Position numbers and translations under genes: made by a program. Positions 1 through 10,756 of a stretch of 64,000 bases of DNA are shown here, one piece after another (the stretch's first letter is position 1; each line of letters opens with the position of its first letter). The stretch covers positions 1 through 64,000 of the forward strand of contig NZ_RYYV01000012.1 of assembly GCF_003977665.1 (NCBI RefSeq). The letters are read 5' to 3'. A model generated the notes under the pieces. It was not told the DNA's origin. It saw nothing but the letters and a program-made list of their open reading frames with translations, and made no database searches. The stretch comes from Dyella choica (GTDB taxonomy: Bacteria; Pseudomonadota; Gammaproteobacteria; Xanthomonadales; Rhodanobacteraceae).

Positions 1-108
1 TCGCTGAATTTGGATTTCTTCATGACACCTCCTGGCGGAAAAGATGCCAGAAAGTTCTACTTCCCGCATGTCCAGGACCTGGGGGAGCTTACGGAAGCAC
101 CGCGCCAG

Positions 109-661
109 TTGTCGGGGTTCGTGCAAACCGACGACACCTACCTGGGCGGGGAAATCAATGATGGCAAGCCGGGCCGCGGCTCGGAGAACAAGCAAGCGTT
201 TCTGATTGCCGTAGAGACCGATGCTGACCTGGAGCACCCCGTGCACGCTATCATGGAGCCGATACGCCGCTTCGGCGATGACGGCATCAAGGACTGGCAG
301 GCTCGTCATTTGGCCCCCCAAGCCGAGGCCGTTTCAGCGACGGCTTGCATTGCTTCGGCCGCCTCGCCGATGCCGGGTATGCGCACACGGTGCTGGAAAC
401 TCCGGGCGGGCGCGCGGCCTGTGACGTGCGCGGCGCACGCTGGGTCAACGTGGTCCTGGACAACATCAATCGAGCGACCAGTGGGTGTATCACGCCATCC
501 GGCAGAGCAAGTACGCGCAGCGCTATTTGGCCGAGGCCGACTATCGTTTCAATCGACGATTTCGCTTGCACGAGATGCTGCCTCGACTGGCGCGAGCGAT
601 GATGCTTTGCGGGCTTCAGCCAAGGCCGATTTTGCGCATGGCGAGCAACTTTCACGTCTGA
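109..661 (+). pseudogene. IS1595-family (ISXO2-like) transposase remnant, frameshifted
   Basis: Pieces of one transposase can be read along the plus strand in three successive frames. The first carries TDDTYLGGE, typical of the IS1595 DDE domain, followed by GRGSENKQAFLIAVETD. After a frame change near 325 the next piece reads SDGLHCFGRLADAGY and GARWVNVVLDNI. After a second change near 470-482 the C-terminus reads WVYHAIRQSKYAQRYLAEA and ends with a TGA at 659-661. The helix-turn-helix N-terminus is missing and no terminal inverted repeat was recognised. The element is therefore dead and truncated. It lies directly upstream of an RND efflux operon that has no regulator beside it. Family assignment comes from motif recognition. 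Confidence 0.8.
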
Positions 662-853
662 GGTTCGAGGCTAATCAGGTTGATTTAAGGCCTGCTGTAC
701 TTCAAGCCATGTCGACTAGGTACGCCGCGAGGACATTGGAGACGCCGGTCGCAGAGGTGGCGATATCTCAGCGGTAGAGAGCCCCATGAATCGTCCTCTG
801 CGTGCGATGCTGTGGTTCGGCACGGAAGTGAGTTTGCATGCCGGATGAGAGTA

Positions 854-891
854 TTCATGAAATCTTTTTCATGAATGAAACAATCTTCATG
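854..891. promoter_or_regulatory. Repeated TTCATGAA palindromes upstream of the first RND operon
   Basis: The perfect 8-bp palindrome TTCATGAA occurs at 854-861 and again at 868-875, with centres 14 bp apart, and a half copy TTCATG lies at 886-891. The cluster is about 75 bp before the permease start, within the 302-bp gene-free stretch 662-963. The spacing suggests an operator for a dimeric repressor or activator, but no regulator gene is adjacent. Nothing else was recognised in 662-963. Confidence 0.45.
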
Positions 892-963
892 CCCCCGAAA
901 GGTGCTGCGCTACAGTGATCCGGATAATAAGCGCCATCGTCAAAGCACGCTGGAAGCCTTCGC

Positions 964-3900
964 ATGTTGGGTCTGGTACGGATTGCACTCGCGCGCCCCT
1001 ACACCTTTGTCGTCCTTGCGCTGCTCATCTTGATCATCGGCCCGTTGGCGGCGCTGCGCACGCCCACCGACATCTTCCCGAACATTGGCATTCCGGTGAT
1101 CAGCGTGGTGTGGACCTACAACGGCCTGTCGCCCAGTGCGATGTCCGGCCGTGTGATCTACTACTACGAGCGCTCGCTCACCTCCACGGTGAGCGACATC
1201 GAGCACATGGAGTCGCAGTCGCTGCCCGGCATCGGCGTGGTGAAGATCTTCTTCCAGCCCGGCGTGGATATCCGTACCGCTACGGCGCAGGTCACCTCGA
1301 TCTCGCAAACGGTGCTCAAGCAGATGCCGCCGGGCATCACACCGCCGCAGATCATCAACTACAACGCTTCCACCGTGCCGGTGCTGCAACTGGCGCTGTC
1401 CAGCACCAAACTGGGCGAGCAGAAGATTCGCGATCTGGCGCAGAACTTCCTGCGACCGACGCTGATTTCCGTGGCGGGCACGGCAATTCCCACGCCGTAC
1501 GGCGGCAAGCAGCGCCAGGTGATGCTGGATCTGGATCCGCAGGCGTTGGCCGCCAAGGGGTTGTCGGCACAGGACGTAGGCAATGCGTTGGCGGCACAGA
1601 ACCAGATCGTGCCGGTGGGCGATATCAAGATCGGCAGCAACGAATACACCGTCGACCTCAACGACAGTCCGGCTGCGATCGAGGAGCTCAACAACCTGCC
1701 GATCAAGACGGTGGACGGCGCCACCATCACGATCGGCCAGGTGGCACACGTGCGTGACGGCGCGCCGCCGCAAAACAACGTAGTGCGAGTGGACGGCCAC
1801 CGCGCGATCCTGATGCCCATCCTGAAGGGCGGCAACGTGTCGACCCTGGATGTGGTGGCCGGCATCAAGAAGCTGCTGCCGCTGGCGGAGGAAACACTGC
1901 CCTCCTCGCTGAGGGTGAAGTTGCTGGGCGACCAGTCGGTCTTCGTGCGCAGCGCAATCGCATCGGTGGCCCGCGAAGGCGTGATAGCCGCGCTGCTGAC
2001 CTCGGTGATGATCCTGGTGTTTCTCGGCAGTTGGCGTTCGACTGTGATCATCGCGGTGTCGATCCCGCTGGCTGTGCTCTCGGCGATCGCGCTGCTTGCC
2101 GCCTTCGGGCAAACCCTCAACGTAATGACGCTAGGCGGCCTGGCGTTGGCGGTGGGCATCCTGGTCGACGATGCCACCGTCACTATCGAGAACATCAACT
2201 GGCACCTGGAGCAGGGCAAGGACGTGCAAACGGCGATCATGGACGGGGCCAAGCAGATCGTAACGCCGGCATTCGTGTCGTTGCTGTGCATCTGCATCGT
2301 GTTCGTGCCGATGTTCATGCTCGACGGCATCGCCGGCTTCCTGTTCCGGCCGATGGCGCTGGCGGTGATTTTCGCCATGGCTTCTTCCTTCGTGCTGTCC
2401 CGCACGCTGGTGCCGACCATGGCGATGTATCTGCTGAAGCCACACGTGACGGAGCAGCCCCCGGGAGATCATCCGGAAGATCCGTATATCAATCATCACG
2501 AAGGCGATCAGCATCCATCCATGCAGCGCGGGCGGCTGCGCAAAGCCCTGGTAGGTTTCCAGCAGAATTTCGAGCATCGCTTCTCTCAGCTGCGCGACGC
2601 CTATTACGAGAGCCTGTCGCTAGCGCTGGCGGCGCGCCGGCGTTTCGTGATCGGCTTTCTGGCCGTGGTATTGGCGTCATTCGCACTGGTACCGTTCCTG
2701 GGGCGCGATTTCTTTCCGGCCACCGAATCGGACGCGATCGCCATCCACGTACGCGCACCGGTCGGCACGCGCATCGAGGACAGCGCAGCCGAGTTCGATC
2801 GCGTGGAATCGGCCATTCGCCGCGTGATTCCAGCCGATCAGCTCGACGGCATCATCGACAATATCGGCCTGCCGCTCAGCGGCACCAACATGGTCTACAA
2901 CAACAGCGGCACCGTCGGGCCCCAGGATGGCGACATCCAGGTGTTGCTGAAGGATGGGCACGCATCGGGCGCTCGCTTCGTGAAAACGCTGCGCGAGCAG
3001 CTGCCGCGCGAGTTCCCCGGTACCAGCTTCGCGTTCCTGCCGGCCGACATGGTCAGTCAGATCCTCAATTTCGGCGCACCGGCACCGTTGGACGTGAAGG
3101 TGTCCGGGCGCGACAACGCAGGCAACGAAGCATATGCGTTACGGTTGTTGCGTAGGATGCGCGAGATTCCAGGGATCGCCGACGTGCGCCTGCAACAGTC
3201 CACGGGTGCGCCGCAGTTGAACGTGGACGTGGATCGCATGCGAGCCAACGAGCTGGGCATCACTGAGCGCGACGTCACCAACAGTATGGTGGCATCTCTG
3301 GCGGGCAGCCTGCAGGTTGCGCCGGTGTTCTGGCTCAATCCCGCCAATGGCGTGTCCTACGCCGTGGTGGCGCAAACACCGCAATACCGCATCGATTCGC
3401 TGGCCCAGTTGCAAAGCCTGCCGGTGACCTCATCGGCTACGGGCGCGCAACAGATCCTCGGCGCGCTGGCGACGATCAAGCGCACGGCGAGCCCAGCGGT
3501 AGTGACCCATTACAACATCGCACCCTCGTTCGACGTCTATGCCGCCGTGCAAGGGCGCGATCTGGGCGCAGTATCCAGCGACATCCAGGCACTGCTGAAA
3601 GCCGAGGCCAAGAACCGTCCGAAAGGTTCGATCGTGCAATTGCTCGGCCAGGTGACCGCGATGAACGCCGCCTTCTCCGGCCTGCTGTTCGGCCTGCTGG
3701 GCGCGATCGTGCTCATCTACCTGCTGATCGTGGTGAACTTCCAGTCCTGGCTTGATCCGTTCGTGATCATCACCGCGCTGCCGGCAGCGCTCGCGGGCAT
3801 CGTATGGATGTTGTTCATCACGCATACCACGCTGTCCGTACCGGCCTTGACCGGCGCGATCATGTGCATGGGCGTGGCTACCGCCAATTCGATCCTCGTG

Positions 3901-4200
3901 GTGAGCTTCGCGCGCGAGCGCCTGGCCGAGCACGGCGATGCGACGAAGGCTGCGCTGGAGGCTGGCTTCACGCGCTTTCGTCCGGTGTGCATGACGGCGC
4001 TTGCGATGATCATCGGCATGCTGCCGATGGCGTTGACGCAGGAACAGAATTCACCGCTGGGCCGCGCCGTTATCGGCGGTCTGCTATTCGCTACCTGCGC
4101 GACCTTGCTGTTCGTGCCGGTGATTTTCAGCATCGTGCACGGCCGCGAACAGCGCGCTGCGCATCTGGACTCCGTCCCGGGAATTCCCCATGTCGCGTAA
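964..4200 (+). CDS. RND efflux transporter permease (HAE-1/AcrB-like)
   Basis: Inner-membrane, proton-driven pump subunit of a tripartite drug or amphiphile exporter. At 1078 residues it has the family's full length, with the usual twelve-helix plan and two large periplasmic loops. The paired aspartates of TM4 are present (LVDDATVTIEN, D402/D403) and the RFRP motif after TM10 is kept. The lysine that AcrB carries in TM10 (K940) is replaced by alanine in GVATANSIL (A974). The start ATG at 964 has GGAAG about 8 bp upstream. The stop overlaps the adaptor start by 11 bp. The order permease-adaptor-outer membrane factor differs from the more common adaptor-first order. Substrate cannot be told from sequence. 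Confidence 0.93.
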   Translation: MLGLVRIALARPYTFVVLALLILIIGPLAALRTPTDIFPNIGIPVISVVWTYNGLSPSAMSGRVIYYYERSLTSTVSDIEHMESQSLPGIGVVKIFFQPGVDIRTATAQVTSISQTVLKQMPPGITPPQIINYNASTVPVLQLALSSTKLGEQKIRDLAQNFLRPTLISVAGTAIPTPYGGKQRQVMLDLDPQALAAKGLSAQDVGNALAAQNQIVPVGDIKIGSNEYTVDLNDSPAAIEELNNLPIKTVDGATITIGQVAHVRDGAPPQNNVVRVDGHRAILMPILKGGNVSTLDVVAGIKKLLPLAEETLPSSLRVKLLGDQSVFVRSAIASVAREGVIAALLTSVMILVFLGSWRSTVIIAVSIPLAVLSAIALLAAFGQTLNVMTLGGLALAVGILVDDATVTIENINWHLEQGKDVQTAIMDGAKQIVTPAFVSLLCICIVFVPMFMLDGIAGFLFRPMALAVIFAMASSFVLSRTLVPTMAMYLLKPHVTEQPPGDHPEDPYINHHEGDQHPSMQRGRLRKALVGFQQNFEHRFSQLRDAYYESLSLALAARRRFVIGFLAVVLASFALVPFLGRDFFPATESDAIAIHVRAPVGTRIEDSAAEFDRVESAIRRVIPADQLDGIIDNIGLPLSGTNMVYNNSGTVGPQDGDIQVLLKDGHASGARFVKTLREQLPREFPGTSFAFLPADMVSQILNFGAPAPLDVKVSGRDNAGNEAYALRLLRRMREIPGIADVRLQQSTGAPQLNVDVDRMRANELGITERDVTNSMVASLAGSLQVAPVFWLNPANGVSYAVVAQTPQYRIDSLAQLQSLPVTSSATGAQQILGALATIKRTASPAVVTHYNIAPSFDVYAAVQGRDLGAVSSDIQALLKAEAKNRPKGSIVQLLGQVTAMNAAFSGLLFGLLGAIVLIYLLIVVNFQSWLDPFVIITALPAALAGIVWMLFITHTTLSVPALTGAIMCMGVATANSILVVSFARERLAEHGDATKAALEAGFTRFRPVCMTALAMIIGMLPMALTQEQNSPLGRAVIGGLLFATCATLLFVPVIFSIVHGREQRAAHLDSVPGIPHVA

Positions 4201-5401
4201 CCCTGCCCGCGTAGAAGTCGTACAGAAACCCCTGAACTTGAAGGCTGCCGGTATCGGAGGTGCCGTGCTGGCGCTGTTCGCGGTAGCGCTAGGCTTGGGG
4301 CTGCGCTTTCACCAACATCAGCAACTGGTGCAATGGACCGACGCGCAGCTCATTCCCAGCGTTCGCATTACGCCCGCGACAGATCCCGCCAAGGAGCACA
4401 TCATCACCCTGCCAGGGCATTTGCAGGCCTGGTACAGCGCTCCCATTCATGCGCGTGTCAGCGGTTACCTGAAGGCCTGGTACAAGGATATCGGCGACAA
4501 GGTGAAGGCCGGCGACGTGCTCGCCGTGATCGACACGCCGGAGCTCGATCAGCAGTTGGAGCAGGCCAAGGCGGTGCTGGCCAAGGCCCGGGCCGACGCC
4601 AACCTTGCCAATATCACAGCCGGTCGCTGGCAGCATCTGCTGGGCTCTGATTCGGTCTCCAGGCAGGAGGCCGATGAAAAAGCCGGGGAAGCGGCCGCCG
4701 CGCAGGCGACTGTGCTGGCGGCGAGAGCCGACGTGGATCGATTGCAGGCACTGGAATCGTTCAAGAAGATCGTGGCCCCGTTCGACGGTGTGGTCACCGC
4801 GCGCCGTACCGACATGGGTGACTTGATCACCGCCAACAACGAAAGCGGTCCGGAGTTGTTCTCCGTGGCCGATACCAGCCGCATGCGCTTGTACGTACCG
4901 GTGCCGGAGGTGGAAGCGAACGCGATCAAACCGGGCATGCAGGTCACGTTGCGCGTGCCGGAGCTGCCTGGACGTCCGTTCCAGGCCGCGCTGATCGGCA
5001 ACTCCAACGCCATCAACCAAAGCTCCGGCAGCCTCTTGGCGCAGTTCGTGGCGGACAACAGCGACGGTGCGCTCAAGCCGGGCGATTACGCCGACGTGCA
5101 GTTGGGCCTGCAGGTGGACCCGCACGTCGTCAGCGTGCCGTCCAGTGCGCTGGTTTTCCGCGACAAGGGGGCGCAGGTGGCGGTGCTTGGGCCGGACAGC
5201 CGTGCTCACTTGCACAACGTGCACATCGCGGTGGACATGGGGACCAGCTTGCAGATCGACCAAGGGCTGAGGCTGGATGATCGTGTGATCGAGAATCCGC
5301 CCGATTCATTGATGGACGGTGACAAAGTCAGCGTGGAAACGGATGCAGACCAGAACCTGGCCGCGAACGACACGGAGAAGCATGGTGAATCGGCGCTCTA
5401 A
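4190..5401 (+). CDS. RND efflux periplasmic adaptor subunit (HlyD/MFP family)
   Basis: Membrane fusion protein linking the RND permease to the outer-membrane channel. At 403 residues it has one N-terminal membrane anchor (about residues 18-39). It then shows the lipoyl half-motifs (ARVSGYL followed by GDKVKAGDVL), an alpha-helical hairpin rich in Ala, Lys and Glu, the second lipoyl half (IVAPFDGVVTARRTDMGDLI), and the beta-barrel and membrane-proximal domains. No lipobox was seen, so it is probably anchored by the transmembrane helix. It overlaps the permease by 11 bp and the next gene by 20 bp, so the three genes are translationally coupled. Confidence 0.92.
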   Translation: MSRNPARVEVVQKPLNLKAAGIGGAVLALFAVALGLGLRFHQHQQLVQWTDAQLIPSVRITPATDPAKEHIITLPGHLQAWYSAPIHARVSGYLKAWYKDIGDKVKAGDVLAVIDTPELDQQLEQAKAVLAKARADANLANITAGRWQHLLGSDSVSRQEADEKAGEAAAAQATVLAARADVDRLQALESFKKIVAPFDGVVTARRTDMGDLITANNESGPELFSVADTSRMRLYVPVPEVEANAIKPGMQVTLRVPELPGRPFQAALIGNSNAINQSSGSLLAQFVADNSDGALKPGDYADVQLGLQVDPHVVSVPSSALVFRDKGAQVAVLGPDSRAHLHNVHIAVDMGTSLQIDQGLRLDDRVIENPPDSLMDGDKVSVETDADQNLAANDTEKHGESAL

Positions 5402-6842
5402 TCACCTGCTCGTTGCACTCATGCTGGCGGTGCTTGGCGGCTGCTCCCTCGCACCGACCTACCATACGCCGGTGCTGCCGTCGGTGCCGGCCCAATTCAA
5501 GGAAGGGGATACCGCCTGGAAGACGGCTGCACCCGCCGACGATATGCCGCGCGGAGGCTGGTGGATGGTGTACGGCGACGCCACCTTGAACGAGTTGGAA
5601 ACCAAACTCGATGCCGACAATCCAAGTCTAGCCGCCGCGCTGGCCAGGTACGATGGCGCGCGCGCGGTGGAAAGCCAATTCGCTGCGGGCTTGTTTCCGC
5701 ATGTGGATGCACTGGCCAATCCGTTGCGAGCGCGCCAATCGGACAACCGTCCATTGCGCGGCAGCCATCAGCCCAACGAATATGACAGCAACACGGTGGG
5801 GGTCGGCGCCAGTTACGATCTCGACCTCTGGGGGCGTATCCGCAACGAGGTCAGCGAGGGGCATGCACTGGCGCAGGCTGCCCAGGCCGACCTGGCGTCG
5901 GCCAAGCTGAGCCTGGAGGCACGGCTGGCCAGCGACTATGTACGCTTGCGCGGTTACGACATCCAGGTGCGCATCCTGCAGGATGCGTTGAAAGCCTATC
6001 AGCGTGCCCTCGAACTCACCGAAAATCGCCATGGCGGAGGCGTGGCCTCCGGCCTGGACGTATCGCGAGCGCAGGCCCAGCTTGAGGATGCGCAGGCCCA
6101 GGTGGCCGACGTCATGGCCCAGCGCGCCCTGTCCGAGCACGCCATTGCTGCGCTCGTCGGCGAGCCGGCGTCCAGCTCCTCGATCGCGACGGGGCGGGAT
6201 CAGCTCAAGGTGCCGATGACGCCGGTCGGAGTGCCGTCCAGCTTGTTGGAGCGGCGTCCGGACATTGCCGCGGCAGAAAGACGCGTGTTTGCCGCCAACG
6301 CCGGCATCGGCGTGGCGCGCGCAGCGTTCTTTCCCGATATCAGCTTATCGGGCAGCTATGGTTTCCAGAACACCGGCACGGACAACCTGCTCGCCATCGG
6401 CAACCGTTTCTGGGCGCTGGGTCCGCTGGCCACGCTGAATATTTTCGACGCCAGCTTGCGTCGCGCGCAGCTGCGCCAAACGCAGGCACAATTCGCGCAG
6501 GCCTCCGCCGACTACCGCCAGGTCGCGCTCACCGCCTTTCGCGAAGTGGAAGACGATCTGTCGCTGCTGCAGCAGCTGGGCGTGGAAGCCGGGCACGATG
6601 ATCAGGCCTTCGCCGCCGCACAGCAGACCTTGAACATCGCCACCAACCGCTATCGCGAAGGCATCGTGAATTACCTGGATGTGGTCACGGCGCAAACCGC
6701 TGCGCTGTCGGCGCAGCGCAGTGCGGAAGCCGTTCGCACACGGCGGTTACAGGCCAGTGTGGATCTGATTCGTGCGATCGGTGGCGGCTGGACGCGTGAT
6801 GCGGTGGAGCAGGATGCTTCGGCTACAGCGAAAGCACAGTAG
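5382..6842 (+). CDS. Efflux transporter outer-membrane factor (NodT/OprM-like lipoprotein)
   Basis: TolC-type channel that completes the tripartite pump. The chosen ATG at 5382 gives a 486-residue protein starting with a lipoprotein signal (MVNRRSNHLLVALMLAVLGG followed by the lipobox Cys). An upstream in-frame extension exists but lies inside the adaptor gene and would bury the signal. Two OEP repeats are visible, with the typical LLERRPDIAAAERRVFAANA motif in the middle and a second helical repeat (NRYREGIVNYLDVVTAQTA) near the C-terminus. The TAG stop at 6840-6842 is part of the GTAG head of a dispersed palindromic repeat, so the repeat abuts the end of the gene. Confidence 0.92.
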   Translation: MVNRRSNHLLVALMLAVLGGCSLAPTYHTPVLPSVPAQFKEGDTAWKTAAPADDMPRGGWWMVYGDATLNELETKLDADNPSLAAALARYDGARAVESQFAAGLFPHVDALANPLRARQSDNRPLRGSHQPNEYDSNTVGVGASYDLDLWGRIRNEVSEGHALAQAAQADLASAKLSLEARLASDYVRLRGYDIQVRILQDALKAYQRALELTENRHGGGVASGLDVSRAQAQLEDAQAQVADVMAQRALSEHAIAALVGEPASSSSIATGRDQLKVPMTPVGVPSSLLERRPDIAAAERRVFAANAGIGVARAAFFPDISLSGSYGFQNTGTDNLLAIGNRFWALGPLATLNIFDASLRRAQLRQTQAQFAQASADYRQVALTAFREVEDDLSLLQQLGVEAGHDDQAFAAAQQTLNIATNRYREGIVNYLDVVTAQTAALSAQRSAEAVRTRRLQASVDLIRAIGGGWTRDAVEQDASATAKAQ

Positions 6843-6903
6843 ACTGGGATGATAATCCCAGCTTCAGGCAACATGATGCTGCTGGGATTCCCATTCCAGC
6901 CTC
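6839..6903. repeat. GTAG-headed REP-like palindromic repeat, copy 1
   Basis: Begins with GTAG, followed by the hairpin CTGGGAT-GATA-ATCCCAG, and closes with a second imperfect hairpin GCTGGGA...TTCCAGC. The same CTGGGAT/ATCCCAG core recurs at three other intergenic sites in this window. It lies between the convergent efflux operon and priA and may act as a bidirectional terminator. The resemblance to the GTAG-type REP elements (SMAG) of Stenotrophomonas is by pattern only. Confidence 0.75.
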
Positions 6904-6920
6904 CGCTGTTTCGCAGGCGC

Positions 6921-9095
<2,175 letters not shown>

Positions 9096-9229
9096 GGCTC
9101 AGTGTATCGCGCGACAGTCAGGACTCTCGGAGCCGGCGTGTCAGCGCCCGGATGACAGGTTTGCCAGCGAATGCTGCCCTGTCATCTAGGAAAAACAGCT
9201 AAGTGACTCATCGGCACAAGGTTTTCCCG

Positions 9230-9264
9230 TTATCCACAAGACCTGTGGATAAGTCTGTGGATGT
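9230..9264. promoter_or_regulatory. Cluster of DnaA-box sequences upstream of priA
   Basis: A perfect DnaA box TTATCCACA at 9230-9238 faces its exact complement TGTGGATAA at 9244-9252, and a third box-like TGTGGATGT follows at 9256-9264. They lie 135-170 bp upstream of the priA start in the 375-bp gene-free stretch 9096-9470. An A/T-rich tract occurs at 9333-9358 and an inverted repeat TTGACA-N8-TGTCAA at 9402-9421. The boxes are read directly from the sequence. Whether DnaA binds here, for transcription control or as a titration or initiation site, is unknown. Confidence 0.6.
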
Positions 9265-9470
9265 ACCGTTGAGAGGGGGCTGTTTCGCGCATCAGACCGG
9301 CCCTTGTGACAGCCTGTTCAAGTTTTGACCAGCTAAAAATCTTAAAAAATATCAATACGTTGCAAGAACGGTTCGGATCCGTACCGGCCGGGCCCAAGGG
9401 CTTGACACACGAGTATGTCAATACCTTGACGCTGTGCAAAACCGGGGTTTTGGTGTTCCGAAAATGACAA

Positions 9471-10622
9471 TCAGTGGGCCAGCCCCAGGACCACCGCGAC
9501 CATCAAGAACAGCACCAGTAGCCAGAAATAGCACCATCCGACGAACCAGTATTTCACCACCGTCATGGCCCAGCCCTGGCGATACACGCGCTTCTGCATG
9601 ATCAGCAGGTAGGCTGGCACCCACAGGATGAGTGCGGCCTGCAGTGCGCCCGCCGTGTACCCCGCCCAGGCCGCCAGCGGCCTCAGCCAGGTATTGAGCA
9701 GCCCGGCGATCACGATCAGCAGCAGGCTGATGAACAGGAAGGCGTGGCTGTGCAGGGAGACGATCAGGTGCTCCATGTAGAGTCGCCGCTTGAACACGTA
9801 GAACAGCTTCAGCAGCAAGGCGAACACCGGCACCAGCACCAGCATGGTGCCGGGAAGCGCGCCATAGGTGCCGGCCGCCAGCCGCTCCCAGGCTTCACGG
9901 CGCTCAGTCGGCGTGCCGTGGCTGAGCGCCGTGCCATTCTTGCGTATGTTCCGGTTGAATTCGGCGAGACGCTCGTTGACGAAGTCGGGCGCCCAACTGA
10001 AGTGGATTGGCATATTCGAGATGCCAGTGTCATCGGCGTCCGAGCGTGCGGCACTGGCGGTCGACGTGCTGGCCGGTGCGCCTAGTTCGGCGAGCCTCGC
10101 ATTAGCTCGGTCACGCAGCTTCCGCTCGGCCTGGTCGACCTGCATGACGATGGCGGGATTGCCGACGGCGCGCGTGGCTTCCAGCGCATCCAGCTTCTTG
10201 TCGAGCTGATGCTGTACTTGCTTGGGCGTCTGTGCCTGCGAGAAGTCATCGCCCTGGTCCACCAGCACACCGTGTTGATGGCGCTGCTGGACGCGCTGGG
10301 TAATCACGTCCGTGGCAAGGTGCAAGGCGAAGAAGGACAGCAGGCACAGCACGAACATCAGCCGGAACGGTGCGATGTAGCGCACCCGCCGACCGCTGAA
10401 ATACTCCAGCGTCAGGAAGCCGGGCTTGAGGAACAGCGCCGGGATCGTGTGCAGAATGCGCCCGTCGACGTGCAGGAAAGTTTCGAAGAACTCCTCCCAC
10501 AGCCCATGCACCGGCCGCAGCACGCTATGCACCGACTGGCCGCAGTGATGGCAAAACTCGCCCTGCAACGGCGCCTGGCAATTGGCGCAAAGCGCGCCTT
10601 CGTAGCTCGTCAGTTCCTTCAT
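9471..10622 (-). CDS. DUF3667 family membrane protein with N-terminal zinc ribbon
   Basis: A 383-residue protein of unknown function. It begins with a zinc-ribbon-like motif, CANCQAPLQGEFCHHCGQ, followed by an amphipathic stretch (LWEEFFETFLHVDGRI) and FLKPGFLTLEYFSGRRVRYI, the hallmark of DUF3667. Four or five membrane segments follow, the first at MFVLCLLSFFALHL and the rest near the C-terminus, with a polar insertion of about 150 residues between them. The start at 10622 was chosen because AGGGGA lies about 9 bp upstream; a longer reading starts in low-complexity sequence. Divergent from the MATE gene. No function is assigned. Confidence 0.75.
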   Translation of the reverse strand: MKELTSYEGALCANCQAPLQGEFCHHCGQSVHSVLRPVHGLWEEFFETFLHVDGRILHTIPALFLKPGFLTLEYFSGRRVRYIAPFRLMFVLCLLSFFALHLATDVITQRVQQRHQHGVLVDQGDDFSQAQTPKQVQHQLDKKLDALEATRAVGNPAIVMQVDQAERKLRDRANARLAELGAPASTSTASAARSDADDTGISNMPIHFSWAPDFVNERLAEFNRNIRKNGTALSHGTPTERREAWERLAAGTYGALPGTMLVLVPVFALLLKLFYVFKRRLYMEHLIVSLHSHAFLFISLLLIVIAGLLNTWLRPLAAWAGYTAGALQAALILWVPAYLLIMQKRVYRQGWAMTVVKYWFVGWCYFWLLVLFLMVAVVLGLAH

Positions 10623-10756
10623 CGCTGGCGTTCCCCTGGTACAGCTTGGAATCTTGGCGGCTGGGAGGGGAATAGGGAATAGGGAATCCGGCGGGCGAGC
10701 TCCGGGACCCATTCATGGCACCAAGCTACAATGTCCGTCCCCGGAGAACCCCACCC

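Noticed and set aside
940-2112. 390-codon minus-strand frame opposite the first RND permease
   Set aside because: Low-complexity His/Arg/Asp-rich translation opposite an unmistakable permease.
9096-9470. Chromosomal origin of replication
   Set aside because: DnaA boxes and an A/T-rich tract are present, but dnaA, dnaN, gyrB and rpmH are absent, so calling it oriC is not supported.
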